This document shows, one piece after another, positions 1-8,395 of a stretch of DNA of 64,000 nucleotides. Numbering within the stretch: the first letter of the stretch is position 1; every line of letters begins with the position of its first letter. Position numbers and translations under genes: made by a program. The notes under the pieces are model-generated. The model was given only the letters and a program-made list of their open reading frames with translations. It had not been told where the DNA came from and searched no databases. Origin of the DNA: JASHVB01 sp035523995 (lineage in GTDB: Bacteria > Pseudomonadota > Alphaproteobacteria > Acetobacterales > Acetobacteraceae); the NCBI GenBank assembly GCA_035523995.1, contig DATKPQ010000103.1:1-64000 (forward strand), given 5' to 3'.

Positions 1-2
1 AC

Positions 3-968
3 CTGATGCCAGCTACGACCGAACTGGACGCCTCGCTGGTGGTAGCACCGTTGTCGCATGGCGCCGGCATCCATGCACTGAGCCAGGTGGCACGTGGCGC
101 CGTCAGCGTGCTGCTGTCCGGCGAGCGCCTGGATTGCGAAGAAGCCTGGCAACTCGTCGAGCGTCATCACGTCAGCAACATGTTCACCGTGCCGACGATC
201 CTGACCATGCTGACCCGCCACGAAGCGGTGGACCGTTATGATCATTCGTCGCTGCGCTATGTGATCTACGCCGGCTCGCCGATGTATCGCGCCGACCAGG
301 TGCATGCGCTGCGCAAGCTCGGCAAGGTCATCGTGCAGTATTTCGGCATGGGCGAGGTGACCGGCAACATCACCGTGCTGCCGCGCGAGCTGCACGATGC
401 GGACGATGCGAAGATGCGCGTCGGGAGTTGCGGTTTTCCGCGCACCGGCATGGCGGTGGCGATCCTGGACCTGGAAGGGCGCGAGCTGCCCGCTGGAGAG
501 ACCGGAGAGATTTGCGTGCGCGGACCGGGGGTGTTTGCCGGCTACCACAACAATCCCGATGCCACGGTGCAGGCGACGCGCTTTGGCTGGTTCCACACCG
601 GCGACCTGGGGCATGTGGACGAAGCGGGTTTCGTCTACATCACCGGCCGGGCGTCGGACATGTATATTTCCGGCGGTTCCAACGTCTATCCGCGCGAGAT
701 CGAAGAGGCGTTGCTTTCGCATTCATCGGTCGCGGAGGTGTGCGTGGTGGGAATGCCGGACGCGCGCTGGGGCGAGAGCGGCGTCGCCGTGCTGGTAGCG
801 GCTTCGGACACGACGATCGATGAAGAGGCCCTGCGGGCGCATTTGGAAGGACGCTTGGCAAAGTACAAATGGCCGACCCGATTCGTTGTGTGGCCGGAGC
901 TGCCGAAATCCGGCTACGGCAAAGTGGTCAAACGCGAGGTGAAGCAACGGCTGGAGGAGGCTGGGTAA
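3..968 (+). CDS. AMP-dependent acyl-CoA synthetase, C-terminal part
   Basis: Adenylate-forming ligase that would activate a carboxylic acid with ATP and join it to CoA. The frame is open at the left edge, so the N-terminal part lies outside the window and the first ATG at position 6 is internal. Visible motifs in order: the YFGMGEVTG stretch (counterpart of YGxTE), GWFHTGDLG with the AMP-binding Asp, the hinge YITGRASDMYISGG, NVYPREIEEAL, and the C-terminal SGYGKVVKREV with the catalytic Lys. This is the usual order for fatty-acid or aromatic-acid CoA ligases. The substrate cannot be told from this fragment. The catabolic genes that follow fit an aromatic or branched acid, but that is inference. 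Confidence 0.9.
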   Translation: MMPATTELDASLVVAPLSHGAGIHALSQVARGAVSVLLSGERLDCEEAWQLVERHHVSNMFTVPTILTMLTRHEAVDRYDHSSLRYVIYAGSPMYRADQVHALRKLGKVIVQYFGMGEVTGNITVLPRELHDADDAKMRVGSCGFPRTGMAVAILDLEGRELPAGETGEICVRGPGVFAGYHNNPDATVQATRFGWFHTGDLGHVDEAGFVYITGRASDMYISGGSNVYPREIEEALLSHSSVAEVCVVGMPDARWGESGVAVLVAASDTTIDEEALRAHLEGRLAKYKWPTRFVVWPELPKSGYGKVVKREVKQRLEEAG

Positions 969-1231
969 TGCCCTCCGCATGGCCGGAAAGAGGGCGTTCC
1001 TCACCTGGGACTTGGTGGCTGATGGCGAGGCCAAGGGCGCATCCGGTCTGTATTTTTACGGCTATCAGTGGTGGCTTGGCCGCTCGCTGGTGCAGGGCCA
1101 GTCGGTTGGCTGGGTCCTCGGCCTCAGGCTGGGGGGCAGCGGCTGTACGTGATCCCACGGCTCGTAAGCACTGCAGGCTGGTGGCGCATCTCGACCTGCA
1201 GTGGCATGAAACAATGACCGGAGGAGGTGGT
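969..1231. other. gap with one unassigned 57-codon ORF
   Basis: Between the ligase and the next gene there is no recognised gene. An ATG at 979 opens a 57-codon frame ending at 1152 (starts MAGKRAFLTWDLVADG, rich in Gly and Trp). It has reasonable GC at third positions but no clear ribosome site and no family I recognise. It may be chance or a small membrane-associated peptide. Confidence 0.2.
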
Positions 1232-1600
1232 ATGATGACCGATGCACCGAAGGACATGGCGGCAATCACGGACTACCACGCGCATATCTATTACGACCCG
1301 GCGAGCAAGGACCGCGCAGCGACGCTGCGTCGCTGGGTGGAGGAACGCTTCCCCGGCCAAATGCGCATGGGAAGCTGGCACGACGAGCCCGTGGGGCCGC
1401 ATGTGCAGGCGATGTATCAGATCGCGTTCCCGCCCGAACTGCTGCCGACGCTGGTGCCGTTCCTGATGATGAACCGCATCGGGCTGACGATCCTGCTGCA
1501 CCCACAGTCGGGCCGTCCGCGTGACGATCACACAGTGAATGCGGTGTGGATGGGTCAGGTGCTGCCGGTGAAGACCGAGGTGTTGCGTGAGGTAGGATAA
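1232..1600 (+). CDS. DOPA 4,5-dioxygenase family protein
   Basis: A 122-residue protein of the small COG3805 / DOPA_dioxygen family (extradiol-type ring-cleaving enzymes acting on catechols; many members are uncharacterised). Family marks are the N-terminal DYHAHIYYD, the GPHVQAMYQI segment, and LHPQSG followed by DDHTVNAVWMG; the conserved histidines are candidate metal ligands. ATG at 1232 is chosen because GGAGGAGG lies just upstream at the right spacing; an ATG at 1235 is possible, and the longer frame from 869 has no family similarity in its extension. A second family member is at 16673-17053 on the other strand. The chemical substrate here is unknown. Confidence 0.85.
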   Translation: MMTDAPKDMAAITDYHAHIYYDPASKDRAATLRRWVEERFPGQMRMGSWHDEPVGPHVQAMYQIAFPPELLPTLVPFLMMNRIGLTILLHPQSGRPRDDHTVNAVWMGQVLPVKTEVLREVG

Positions 1601-1985
1601 TCTCTCTCGCTGTACTGTTCGCGATGGAGAAGCTGGTGGCTGATAGGGCAATCGGCGGAACTCTCTGCGACTCTACCCGCAATTAGAGGTCCACAACGGT
1701 CTGATCGTCATCGTGCCCGCGGTACTCATAGAGGAGCGGGTACGATTGTTCGGCTTGGCGCTCGAAGCGGCAGAACGGGAGGAAACCCTTGTGAACATGC
1801 TGATCGAGGCGCACGCAGATGGCACGGTCGAGGTCGGGAATTGGGCGAAGGACACCGGCGGGGATGCGACTTGATCTGCGGTCCCTTCTAGCTCGCAAGT
1901 ATGCCATGACCAGCGCGCTGCTTGACATCCCACTCCCCGCCTTCATCATCCTGCCATCGGGAGGAAAGTCCCAGGGGAAGAATGA
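1601..1985. other. 385-base stretch without a recognised gene
   Basis: Both strands were read. A frame ending near 1875 on the plus strand (…HNGLIVIVPAVLIEERV…, about 68 codons, no start codon) and a minus-strand frame of about 100 codons over 1683-2003 overlap each other. Neither has a good ribosome site nor a recognisable family. The stretch may hold a decayed gene. The far end carries the GGGGAAG ribosome site of the next gene. Confidence 0.3.
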
Positions 1986-3197
1986 ATGTCCGCGCTTGAT
2001 CATTGCCTGAACGTCTACGACCTGCGTGCCGCCGCCAAGCGCCGCCTGCCGCGCGGCGTCTTCGAATTCGTCGATCGCGGCAGCGAGGATGGCATCGCGG
2101 TTGCCAACAACCGTGCCGCCTTCGAGCGCATCAAGCTACGCCATCGCGCCCTGGTCGACGTCTCCGGCCGAACCATGAACACCACCCTGTTCGGCAAGCC
2201 CGTCTCCATGCCGATGGCGATCGCGCCCACTGGCGCCGCTGGCCTGTGCTGGCACGAGGGAGAATTGGAACTGGCCAAAGCCGCCGCCCAGGCAAAGATT
2301 CCGTTCACGCTCGCCACCGGCGCCATGACTTCCATGGAGAAGATTGCCAAGGAAGCCGGCCCAGGCGTCGGCGGGCGGCTTTGGTTCCAGCTTTATGTCT
2401 GGAACAAGCGCGAAATGTCCTACCAGCTCATCGAACGCGCCTACCGCGCGGGGTTCGAGGCGCTGATCGTCACCGTCGATACCATCGTCCCGCCCAACCG
2501 CGAGTACAACACGCATAACGGCTTCGTCCTGCCGTTCACGCCGAACGTCACGTTCACGCTGGACATCATGCGCCACCCGGTGTGGTTCACCAATGTGCTG
2601 ATGAAATACTTCACCACCATCGGGATGCCGCGCAACGAGAACTATCCGGATGAATACAAGCGGATGAGCCGCAACGATCCCAACACCGCGCAGATGACAC
2701 GGCAGGATTCGCTGTGCTGGGATGACATCAAGATCTTCCGAGACAAGTGGCCGGGCATCCTGATGATCAAGGGCGTCAACCGTCCGGATGACGCGGTGAA
2801 GGCCATCGAATACGGCTGCGACGGCATCGTGGTGTCCAATCACGGTGGCCGCAACATGGACAGCGTGGTCGCCTCCATCGACGTGCTGCCGGAAATCGCC
2901 GAAGCGGTCGGCGACCGAGGCACCGTGATCCTCGATTCCGGCGTCCGCCGCGGCTCGGACATTGCGAAGGCGCTCGCGCTCGGCGCGAAAGCGGTGCTGA
3001 CCGGCCGCGCCACGCTGTACGGCACCGCGGTCGGCGGCCAGGCCGGCGCGTTCAAGGCAATCAGCCTGATCCGCAACGAACTCGACAAGACGATGGCCTA
3101 TACCGGCTGCCGCAGCGTGGACGAGATCTCGCCGGACATCTTCTTCGGCTACCGCCAAGGAAATCGCCTGCAGGACATGATAATGGACGCGGTGTGA
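1986..3197 (+). CDS. FMN-dependent alpha-hydroxy-acid oxidase/dehydrogenase
   Basis: A 403-residue flavoprotein of the lactate dehydrogenase / glycolate oxidase / mandelate dehydrogenase family, which oxidises 2-hydroxy acids to 2-oxo acids. Seen: N-terminal YDLRAAAKRRLP, FQLYVWNKRE near 130, VTVDT near 160, MIKGV with the FMN-contacting Lys near 260, SNHGGRNMD near 284 with the catalytic His, and DSGVRRGSDIAKALALGA for FMN phosphate binding. All key residues are present and length is normal. The insert with NREYNTHNGF in place of the usual RREAD differs from lactate enzymes, so the substrate may be a bulkier acid. Its GTGA end overlaps the start of the chromate transporter, so the genes are probably co-transcribed. 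Confidence 0.9.
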   Translation: MSALDHCLNVYDLRAAAKRRLPRGVFEFVDRGSEDGIAVANNRAAFERIKLRHRALVDVSGRTMNTTLFGKPVSMPMAIAPTGAAGLCWHEGELELAKAAAQAKIPFTLATGAMTSMEKIAKEAGPGVGGRLWFQLYVWNKREMSYQLIERAYRAGFEALIVTVDTIVPPNREYNTHNGFVLPFTPNVTFTLDIMRHPVWFTNVLMKYFTTIGMPRNENYPDEYKRMSRNDPNTAQMTRQDSLCWDDIKIFRDKWPGILMIKGVNRPDDAVKAIEYGCDGIVVSNHGGRNMDSVVASIDVLPEIAEAVGDRGTVILDSGVRRGSDIAKALALGAKAVLTGRATLYGTAVGGQAGAFKAISLIRNELDKTMAYTGCRSVDEISPDIFFGYRQGNRLQDMIMDAV

Positions 3198-3745
3198 ACC
3201 GCCGCCCAACCCTTCTCTCCCTGTTCACGGCCTTCGCCAGCATTGGCATCATGAGCTTCGGTGGCGGCCTCGCGGCCTGGATCCGCCGCGAGATCGTGCA
3301 ACGCCGTGAATGGCTCGACGATCAGCAATTCCTTTCAGGCTATGCGCTGTCGCAACTCGTTCCGGGCGCGACGAACGTGAACCTGACCGTATTCATCGGT
3401 GCCCAGTTACGCGGCGTCCCCGGCGCCATCGCCGCCTTCGTCGGTCTGACCGCGCTGCCGGTGGCGATCGTGTTCGGGCTCGGCTTGCTCTACCTGCACA
3501 GATCGGGCCTGCCCGGAGGCGGCGCCGTCGGCGGCGTCTTGGCCGGGATGGGCGCGGCCGCGATCGGGTTGAACCTGGGCACCGGAATTCGATTGGGCCG
3601 CCTGCACATCCGCCGCCTGATCCCATTTGCCGTCGCCGCTGTCATCGCTGTCGCGATCGGTGTGTTGGGATTTCCGTTGCTGCATGTGCTGGCGGTGATG
3701 CTGCCGGTGAGCCTGGCACTGACGTGGCTGGACCAGCGCACGTGA
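3194..3745 (+). CDS. chrA: chromate transporter, N-terminal-type half (CHR family)
   Basis: A 183-residue membrane protein of the CHR family, which moves chromate (and probably other oxyanions) across the inner membrane. It is a short-chain member with one CHR domain. Seen: the SFGGGLAAWIRREIV motif at about residues 20-35, PGATNVNLTVFIGAQLRGVPGA, and five to six hydrophobic spans. The GTG start at 3194 overlaps the stop of the oxidase (GTGA), and its own stop overlaps the GTG of the second half in the same way. Short CHR proteins normally work in such pairs. A link between the hydroxy-acid oxidase and chromate is not obvious; operon sharing may be incidental. Confidence 0.88.
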   Translation: MNRRPTLLSLFTAFASIGIMSFGGGLAAWIRREIVQRREWLDDQQFLSGYALSQLVPGATNVNLTVFIGAQLRGVPGAIAAFVGLTALPVAIVFGLGLLYLHRSGLPGGGAVGGVLAGMGAAAIGLNLGTGIRLGRLHIRRLIPFAVAAVIAVAIGVLGFPLLHVLAVMLPVSLALTWLDQRT

Positions 3746-4266
3746 TTCCCACGTTGCTGCAACTTGCCTTGCTGTTCGGCGGCCTGTCGCTGCTGGCGTT
3801 CGGTGGCGGCACGTCGGTGCTGCCGGACATGCAGCGTGTGACGGTAAGTACATATCATTGGCTTACCGGCGCGCAGTTCCTGGACTTCTTTGCCATTTCC
3901 CGTGCCGCGCCTGGTCCCGGATCGCTGATCGTCGTGCTGATTGGCCAGAAAGCCGCAGGGGTCGTGGGTGCGCTCGTGGCATTCCTGGCGATGTTTGGAC
4001 CGTCCTCCACGCTGCTTTACGTCGCCGCACTGATCTGGCACCACGCCGCCAACACTGCGTGGCGCGCGCTGCTGGAACGCGCACTGGCGCCGGTGGCGAT
4101 CGGCCTGACACTGGCCAGCGGACTGGCCCTGATCCGCGGCACAGAGCATGGCTGGGCGCAATACGCGGTCACCGCAGCTGCGACGCTTGCCTTCGCCTTT
4201 ACCGATCTGCATCCGTTGGCATTGCTGGCGGGCGGCGCCGTGCTGATGCTGGTAGCCGGTCATTAG
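3742..4266 (+). CDS. chrA: chromate transporter, C-terminal-type half (CHR family)
   Basis: A 174-residue partner of the preceding gene. Seen: LLAFGGGTSVLPDMQR near residues 18-33, FFAISRAAPGPGSLIVVLIG with the PGP motif, then hydrophobic helices to the C terminus. The GTG at 3742 is chosen because it overlaps the upstream TGA (GTGA) and begins at the homologous point of the CHR domain; the longer frame from 3310 has an arginine-rich extension that is only a shadow of the first half. Together the two halves make up one full-length ChrA equivalent. Confidence 0.88.
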   Translation: MIPTLLQLALLFGGLSLLAFGGGTSVLPDMQRVTVSTYHWLTGAQFLDFFAISRAAPGPGSLIVVLIGQKAAGVVGALVAFLAMFGPSSTLLYVAALIWHHAANTAWRALLERALAPVAIGLTLASGLALIRGTEHGWAQYAVTAAATLAFAFTDLHPLALLAGGAVLMLVAGH

Positions 4267-4333
4267 CGCGAGCCCCCGGTGGCTTCCGTATCACGGGCGC
4301 GCTAGAACCGAGGGCAGATCGAGCAGGCGCCCA

Positions 4334-5875
4334 ATGGATTCCATCGTCGTTTGCGCCGTTTTTCAGGACGCGGCTTCCCATATTCTGGAATGGCTCGCCT
4401 TCCACCGGATGATCGGGGTGGATCGGTTCGTGTTGTACGACGGGGGCAGTACCGATGGCACGGCTGCGCTGATCGCCCGTTCGCGCTTTGCCCGCCAAGT
4501 GACGATGATCGATAGTCCAGGCAGCGCGGAGCGCTCTGTCATCTACAGCGATTTTTTCGCCAGCCGTGCCGAGGGCGCGGCCTGGGCCGCCATTATCGAG
4601 ACCGACGATTTCCTGCATCCGCTCGCCGCGGACTCCTTGCAGGCCGCGTTGCCGCGGTATGACGGTTTTTCCGCTGTGACCTTGCGTCGCCTGCTGTTCT
4701 TCGTTCCGGAGCAAATCCGTCCTGGCCAGTTTCGGCTCGCCACCTGTGTCAATCGCGCGCCGGACATGTCGCCGCAGAACAATACGGATGTGACGCTTCT
4801 GCGCGTATTGGATATCCGGAGCGTGCAGGGATCGCCACCTGTCTTCAACCTGACACGGGGCGTCTGCGATTCTCGCGGGACCCGCGTTGCACCGGAGCAC
4901 ACGCACGTTGGAAACGATGGCGTGTTGGTGGTGAACCGATATCGCCGTTTCGAGGACGGACAGGAGACGGTGGCGGATCGCCGCATCTTTCGCCTCATTC
5001 CGCGGCTGCGCGCATTGCTGCACGATGGCGTTCCTGCTGCCCCTGCAACACCTGCCGTGCGCCCTGCACCGCCACCGGCGGTTGCCCCGGCGCGGCAAGC
5101 ACGTCCGCCATTGCTCGGCATCGGCGTCATCACCTTTAACCGCTGCGCCCTGCTGAACAAGACGCTCGACCTCGTGCGGCAGCATACCCGCCATCCCCGT
5201 ACGATTGTTGCCGTCGCGGACGACGGTTCCACCGACGGGACCCTGCACATGCTGCGCGAGCGCGGCACCCTGACGGTGACCGGCCGCAATATGAGCATCG
5301 CCTGGAACAAGAACCGCGCTCTGTTCTTGCTTGCCGAGCTTGTAGGCTGCGACGTCGTTATCCTGATGGAGGATGACGCGTATCCGGAGGCGGATAACTG
5401 GGAATCCGACTGGATCCAGGCAGCGCAACGCTGGGGTCATATCAGTGGGCTGCCGCGCGGGGAACCGGCGCGCCCGGTGACCGGATCGGGCACGCTCGAC
5501 GATCCATTCGAGAGCGAGTGGCTGACCGCCCAATGTGCTGTGTTCTCCCGCGAATCCATATTGTTCGGTGGCTATTTCGATACCCGTTTTCGCGGCTACG
5601 GCCACGAGCATGTAGAGCATACGGTTCGATTGCGCCGCCTGGGGTACAGCCCCACTTCCGAGGCGCCCGGCATGTTCAAGTCGATCTGGGGCGGTATTGG
5701 CGTGCGCCCGGCGCCATCGCTCTTCAACGCGAAGGATGAACTGGCACAGCTCAATCGCGTTGTGGCTGCCGGGCTCATGGACGATCTCAGCTACCGCGGG
5801 CCATGGCGGACCGAAGAGGAGGCCCGGCAATTCCGTGACGAGATGCGGCAAGCCGTGCCGCAAGCAGTGCGATAG
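4334..5875 (+). CDS. two-domain glycosyltransferase (GT92/GT2_4-like plus GT2)
   Basis: A 513-residue protein with two transferase-like modules. Residues 1-225 resemble the Glyco_tranf_2_4/GT92 type (EWLAFHRMIGVDRFVLYDGG, then ETDDFLHP as the metal-binding acidic motif). A Pro/Ala linker at about 233-258 leads to a GT-A domain (LLGIGVITFNRCALLNKTLD, ADDGSTDGT, ILMEDDAYPE) that runs to the end. There is no transmembrane segment, so it is probably cytosolic. It is the first gene of a surface-sugar operon; the next gene starts five bases after its stop. Sugar donor and acceptor are unknown. Confidence 0.82.
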   Translation: MDSIVVCAVFQDAASHILEWLAFHRMIGVDRFVLYDGGSTDGTAALIARSRFARQVTMIDSPGSAERSVIYSDFFASRAEGAAWAAIIETDDFLHPLAADSLQAALPRYDGFSAVTLRRLLFFVPEQIRPGQFRLATCVNRAPDMSPQNNTDVTLLRVLDIRSVQGSPPVFNLTRGVCDSRGTRVAPEHTHVGNDGVLVVNRYRRFEDGQETVADRRIFRLIPRLRALLHDGVPAAPATPAVRPAPPPAVAPARQARPPLLGIGVITFNRCALLNKTLDLVRQHTRHPRTIVAVADDGSTDGTLHMLRERGTLTVTGRNMSIAWNKNRALFLLAELVGCDVVILMEDDAYPEADNWESDWIQAAQRWGHISGLPRGEPARPVTGSGTLDDPFESEWLTAQCAVFSRESILFGGYFDTRFRGYGHEHVEHTVRLRRLGYSPTSEAPGMFKSIWGGIGVRPAPSLFNAKDELAQLNRVVAAGLMDDLSYRGPWRTEEEARQFRDEMRQAVPQAVR

Positions 5876-5880
5876 CCGCC

Positions 5881-8175
5881 ATGGCTGCCTACGCTGATGA
5901 CCGTGCTCAAGGTCCGGTCTTTCATATCGAACCGAAAGGCCGGCTCGGCAACCAAATGATGCAGTACATGGTTGCGCTGAAGTTTCGCAGCCTTGTGCCC
6001 GGCACGCGCTTCTCTAACGTGAGTTTTCCCGGCTGGGGAATCCATCATCCGCAGCTGCCGCTCTCCGGCAGGTTGGAACGGGCGGAGCGACAGCAGCATT
6101 TTGAGATGGACGGTCTGGCGGCGCGTGCCAGGGCGGGCACGACCAAGGTGATCATCTATAATGGCTTCGGCCAGCGCATGGAGAATTTCCTCGATGCGAG
6201 TTTTTACCGAGAGGTGTTTCGTTCCACGCTCGCCAACCCGTATTTGTTCGATAAGCAATATGTGGTGTGCCCGGTCCGCGCCGAGGACGTTTTGGACGGA
6301 CGCGCGGGCCACCACTACCCGTTGACGCCGGTGGAGTTCTACGCGGATATCGTCGCGGGGACCGGTTTGAAACCTGTGTTCATGGGACAGACCGCGCCCA
6401 ATGATTACACCAATCGCCTACGGGAACGCTTTCCGAACGCACTTTTTCTGCAGACCGGCAACCCGATGCTGGACTTTGAAATCATCCGCCAGGCGAAGAA
6501 CATTGTGCTGGGCGTGACTACATTCGGCTGGTTGGCCGCGTGGTTTTCGCACGCGGACCACATCTTCATGGCCGTGAGCGGCATGTTTAACCCGATGCAA
6601 TATCCGCCCGTTGATCTGCTGCCATTTGGTGACCCACGTTATCGATTCTATCTGTTCCCGATCAACTACGGCGTGCCGCTGTCATGCCATGCGGAGGCAC
6701 ACCGCCGCATCGCCCCGTACTGGCGGTTCGTGCCGCACCAAGAGTTGCAGCGGATGTTCCGTGAAGCCCCTCGCTTCGATCCGTCATTTGCACAAATGCG
6801 GCAGGCGTTGAATGCTGAGTACTATTTGAGAATGAACGCCGACGTGCGGGTCTATTTCGATAACGACCCAGAAGCAGCCTGGGTCCACTATTATAATAAC
6901 GGTGTGCGCGAAGGGCGGCATCCATTCCGATTCGCACCAGCCTGGTACGCCTGGCGGTATCCGAAAGCGGCATTCGAAGTGGCGCAGGGCGACTACGGTA
7001 CCCTTTCCCATCACTATGTCGCGGTTGGCCGCGCACACGGCTATCGGCCGGTACCCGACGACACGGGGTATGTTGGAGCGGAGCAGTTGGACGCCCCGCC
7101 GCCTTCTATCCGTATGCTGGCGAAGGAGGTCATGCGGCTGGATCCGATTGCTCCGTCCGGTGTCAGGGGATCGGTGACGCTGGGAGCGAGCCTCGAACGC
7201 TACCTGTCGCCGCCTGCCATCGCCGCATTTCACCGGGCGCCAGACGATTCGTTCTGCATCTATCGACTACGCGACGTCACCCTCGATGCTTCGATCATGG
7301 GCCTGTCGCAAGGTCGCAAGCCAATTCCCGAGACGCTCTTTTTGGTCAACCAGGACGACTATGAATTTGCTCTGGTGAAGGCCGTGCATCCCGAGCTGAC
7401 CGATCCGCGGCGGCATTACATCGTCGGCTGCAACCGGGCGTATGACAATTATTTTCACTGGATTACGCAGGCCTTGCCGGCGATCGATTGGGGTATGCGC
7501 CTACGCCGCGACCAGGACGCGACGCTCGCCCTGCCGGTGTTGGAACTTCCATGGCAGGAGGCGTCGCTGGCCTTGCTGGGCTACGCCGATGCGCCGCGGC
7601 TGACATTGCATTCGACGACGCATTATTGGCTGTCCCGCGCGGAATACGCGGATTTCCTCGGCAGCCGCATGGCGTGGAGCGTGCCGACGAGCGCGGCAGC
7701 AACTTATGCGCGGCTCCGTCAGGCCGTGGCGCCGGCCGATGATGGCGACGATGCGATCTACATTGCGCGCACCGATTCAATGCGCCGCCGCATGGTGAAT
7801 GAGGATGCGCTGATCGCGATGCTCCAGCGCCAGCGCGTGAAGATCGTCGTGCCCGGCAATCTGCCGGTTGCCCAGCAGTTTGCGTTGTTCCGCCGGGCGC
7901 GCCTGGTGATCGGACCGCACGGCGCAGGATTAAGCAACATCGCTGCGTGCGAGCCAGGTACGCATGTCTACGAACTTCTGTCCAAAGACTATCCAAACTA
8001 CTGCTACTGCCAAATTGCCCAGGTCTGCGCGTTGCATTACCGGTGCGACGTGTTCCCGAACGAACCAGATGACGCTGCCGCCCAGGACCGCAAATGGCGT
8101 GTCGATGTCGATGCTGTTGCATGGGCCCTCGATGACATTCGCGCACACATGGCCGCGGCGGGCTCGACCGTATGA
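5881..8175 (+). CDS. multidomain glycosyltransferase: GT11-like, repeat module, GT61
   Basis: A 764-residue protein. Residues about 10-300 resemble alpha-1,2-fucosyltransferase-type GT11 proteins through EPKGRLGNQMMQYMVALKF at the start, although the usual HxRRxD donor motif is not obvious. Residues about 305-400 hold a short module with AEYYLRMNADV, HYYNNGVREGRHPFRF and WYAWRYPKAAFEVAQGDY. From about 440 a GT61 (DUF563) domain follows, with NYFHWITQ, YIARTDSMRRRM and IGPHGAGLSNI. The combination suggests a bifunctional enzyme building a surface glycan. Its stop overlaps the start of the next reading frame (ATGA). The same module recurs in the protein at 8392-9582. Confidence 0.78.
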   Translation: MAAYADDRAQGPVFHIEPKGRLGNQMMQYMVALKFRSLVPGTRFSNVSFPGWGIHHPQLPLSGRLERAERQQHFEMDGLAARARAGTTKVIIYNGFGQRMENFLDASFYREVFRSTLANPYLFDKQYVVCPVRAEDVLDGRAGHHYPLTPVEFYADIVAGTGLKPVFMGQTAPNDYTNRLRERFPNALFLQTGNPMLDFEIIRQAKNIVLGVTTFGWLAAWFSHADHIFMAVSGMFNPMQYPPVDLLPFGDPRYRFYLFPINYGVPLSCHAEAHRRIAPYWRFVPHQELQRMFREAPRFDPSFAQMRQALNAEYYLRMNADVRVYFDNDPEAAWVHYYNNGVREGRHPFRFAPAWYAWRYPKAAFEVAQGDYGTLSHHYVAVGRAHGYRPVPDDTGYVGAEQLDAPPPSIRMLAKEVMRLDPIAPSGVRGSVTLGASLERYLSPPAIAAFHRAPDDSFCIYRLRDVTLDASIMGLSQGRKPIPETLFLVNQDDYEFALVKAVHPELTDPRRHYIVGCNRAYDNYFHWITQALPAIDWGMRLRRDQDATLALPVLELPWQEASLALLGYADAPRLTLHSTTHYWLSRAEYADFLGSRMAWSVPTSAAATYARLRQAVAPADDGDDAIYIARTDSMRRRMVNEDALIAMLQRQRVKIVVPGNLPVAQQFALFRRARLVIGPHGAGLSNIAACEPGTHVYELLSKDYPNYCYCQIAQVCALHYRCDVFPNEPDDAAAQDRKWRVDVDAVAWALDDIRAHMAAAGSTV

Positions 8176-8395
8176 GTGGCACTGCCGGCGGTCCCATTTT
8201 CCATGTGGAGCCGCGTGGCGCACTCGGCAGCCGCATGTTCCAATACCTGGTCGCGCTGAGCTTTCAGAAGCGTTCCAGGGTGGCGCAGCAGGCGGCGATA
8301 CGTTCGATCGTGCCTGGTGTATTGAGCTTGACGTGGTGGCACGAAGATTGGAGGAGATTCGCACGCATATGGCGACGCGGGGGCGGGCAGCATGA
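8172..8395 (+). pseudogene. glycosyltransferase paralogue reduced by an internal deletion
   Basis: The first 32 codons (frame starting at 8172, PIFHVEPRGALGSRMFQYLV) match the N terminus of the genes on both sides. From about 8300 to 8395 another frame reads AWCIELDVVARRLEEIRTHM, which matches the extreme C terminus of the 764-residue gene (DVDAVAWALDDIRAHM). The two ends are out of frame, so a deletion of roughly 2 kb joined them. Both original ends keep their ATGA overlaps with the neighbouring genes, which shows that a third full-length GT11-GT61 paralogue once sat here. The 78-codon frame that can still be read is not expected to work. Confidence 0.8.

Noticed and set aside
1683..2003. 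106-codon minus-strand frame in the gap before the oxidase gene
   Set aside because: No ribosome site, no family, and a plus-strand frame of similar quality overlaps it.
2136..3209. 357-codon open frame on the minus strand
   Set aside because: Antisense of the FMN oxidase gene, His and Arg-rich, with no domain.
4199..5863. 554-codon open frame on the minus strand
   Set aside because: It is antisense to the two-domain glycosyltransferase gene, which has clear motifs, and it has no family similarity.
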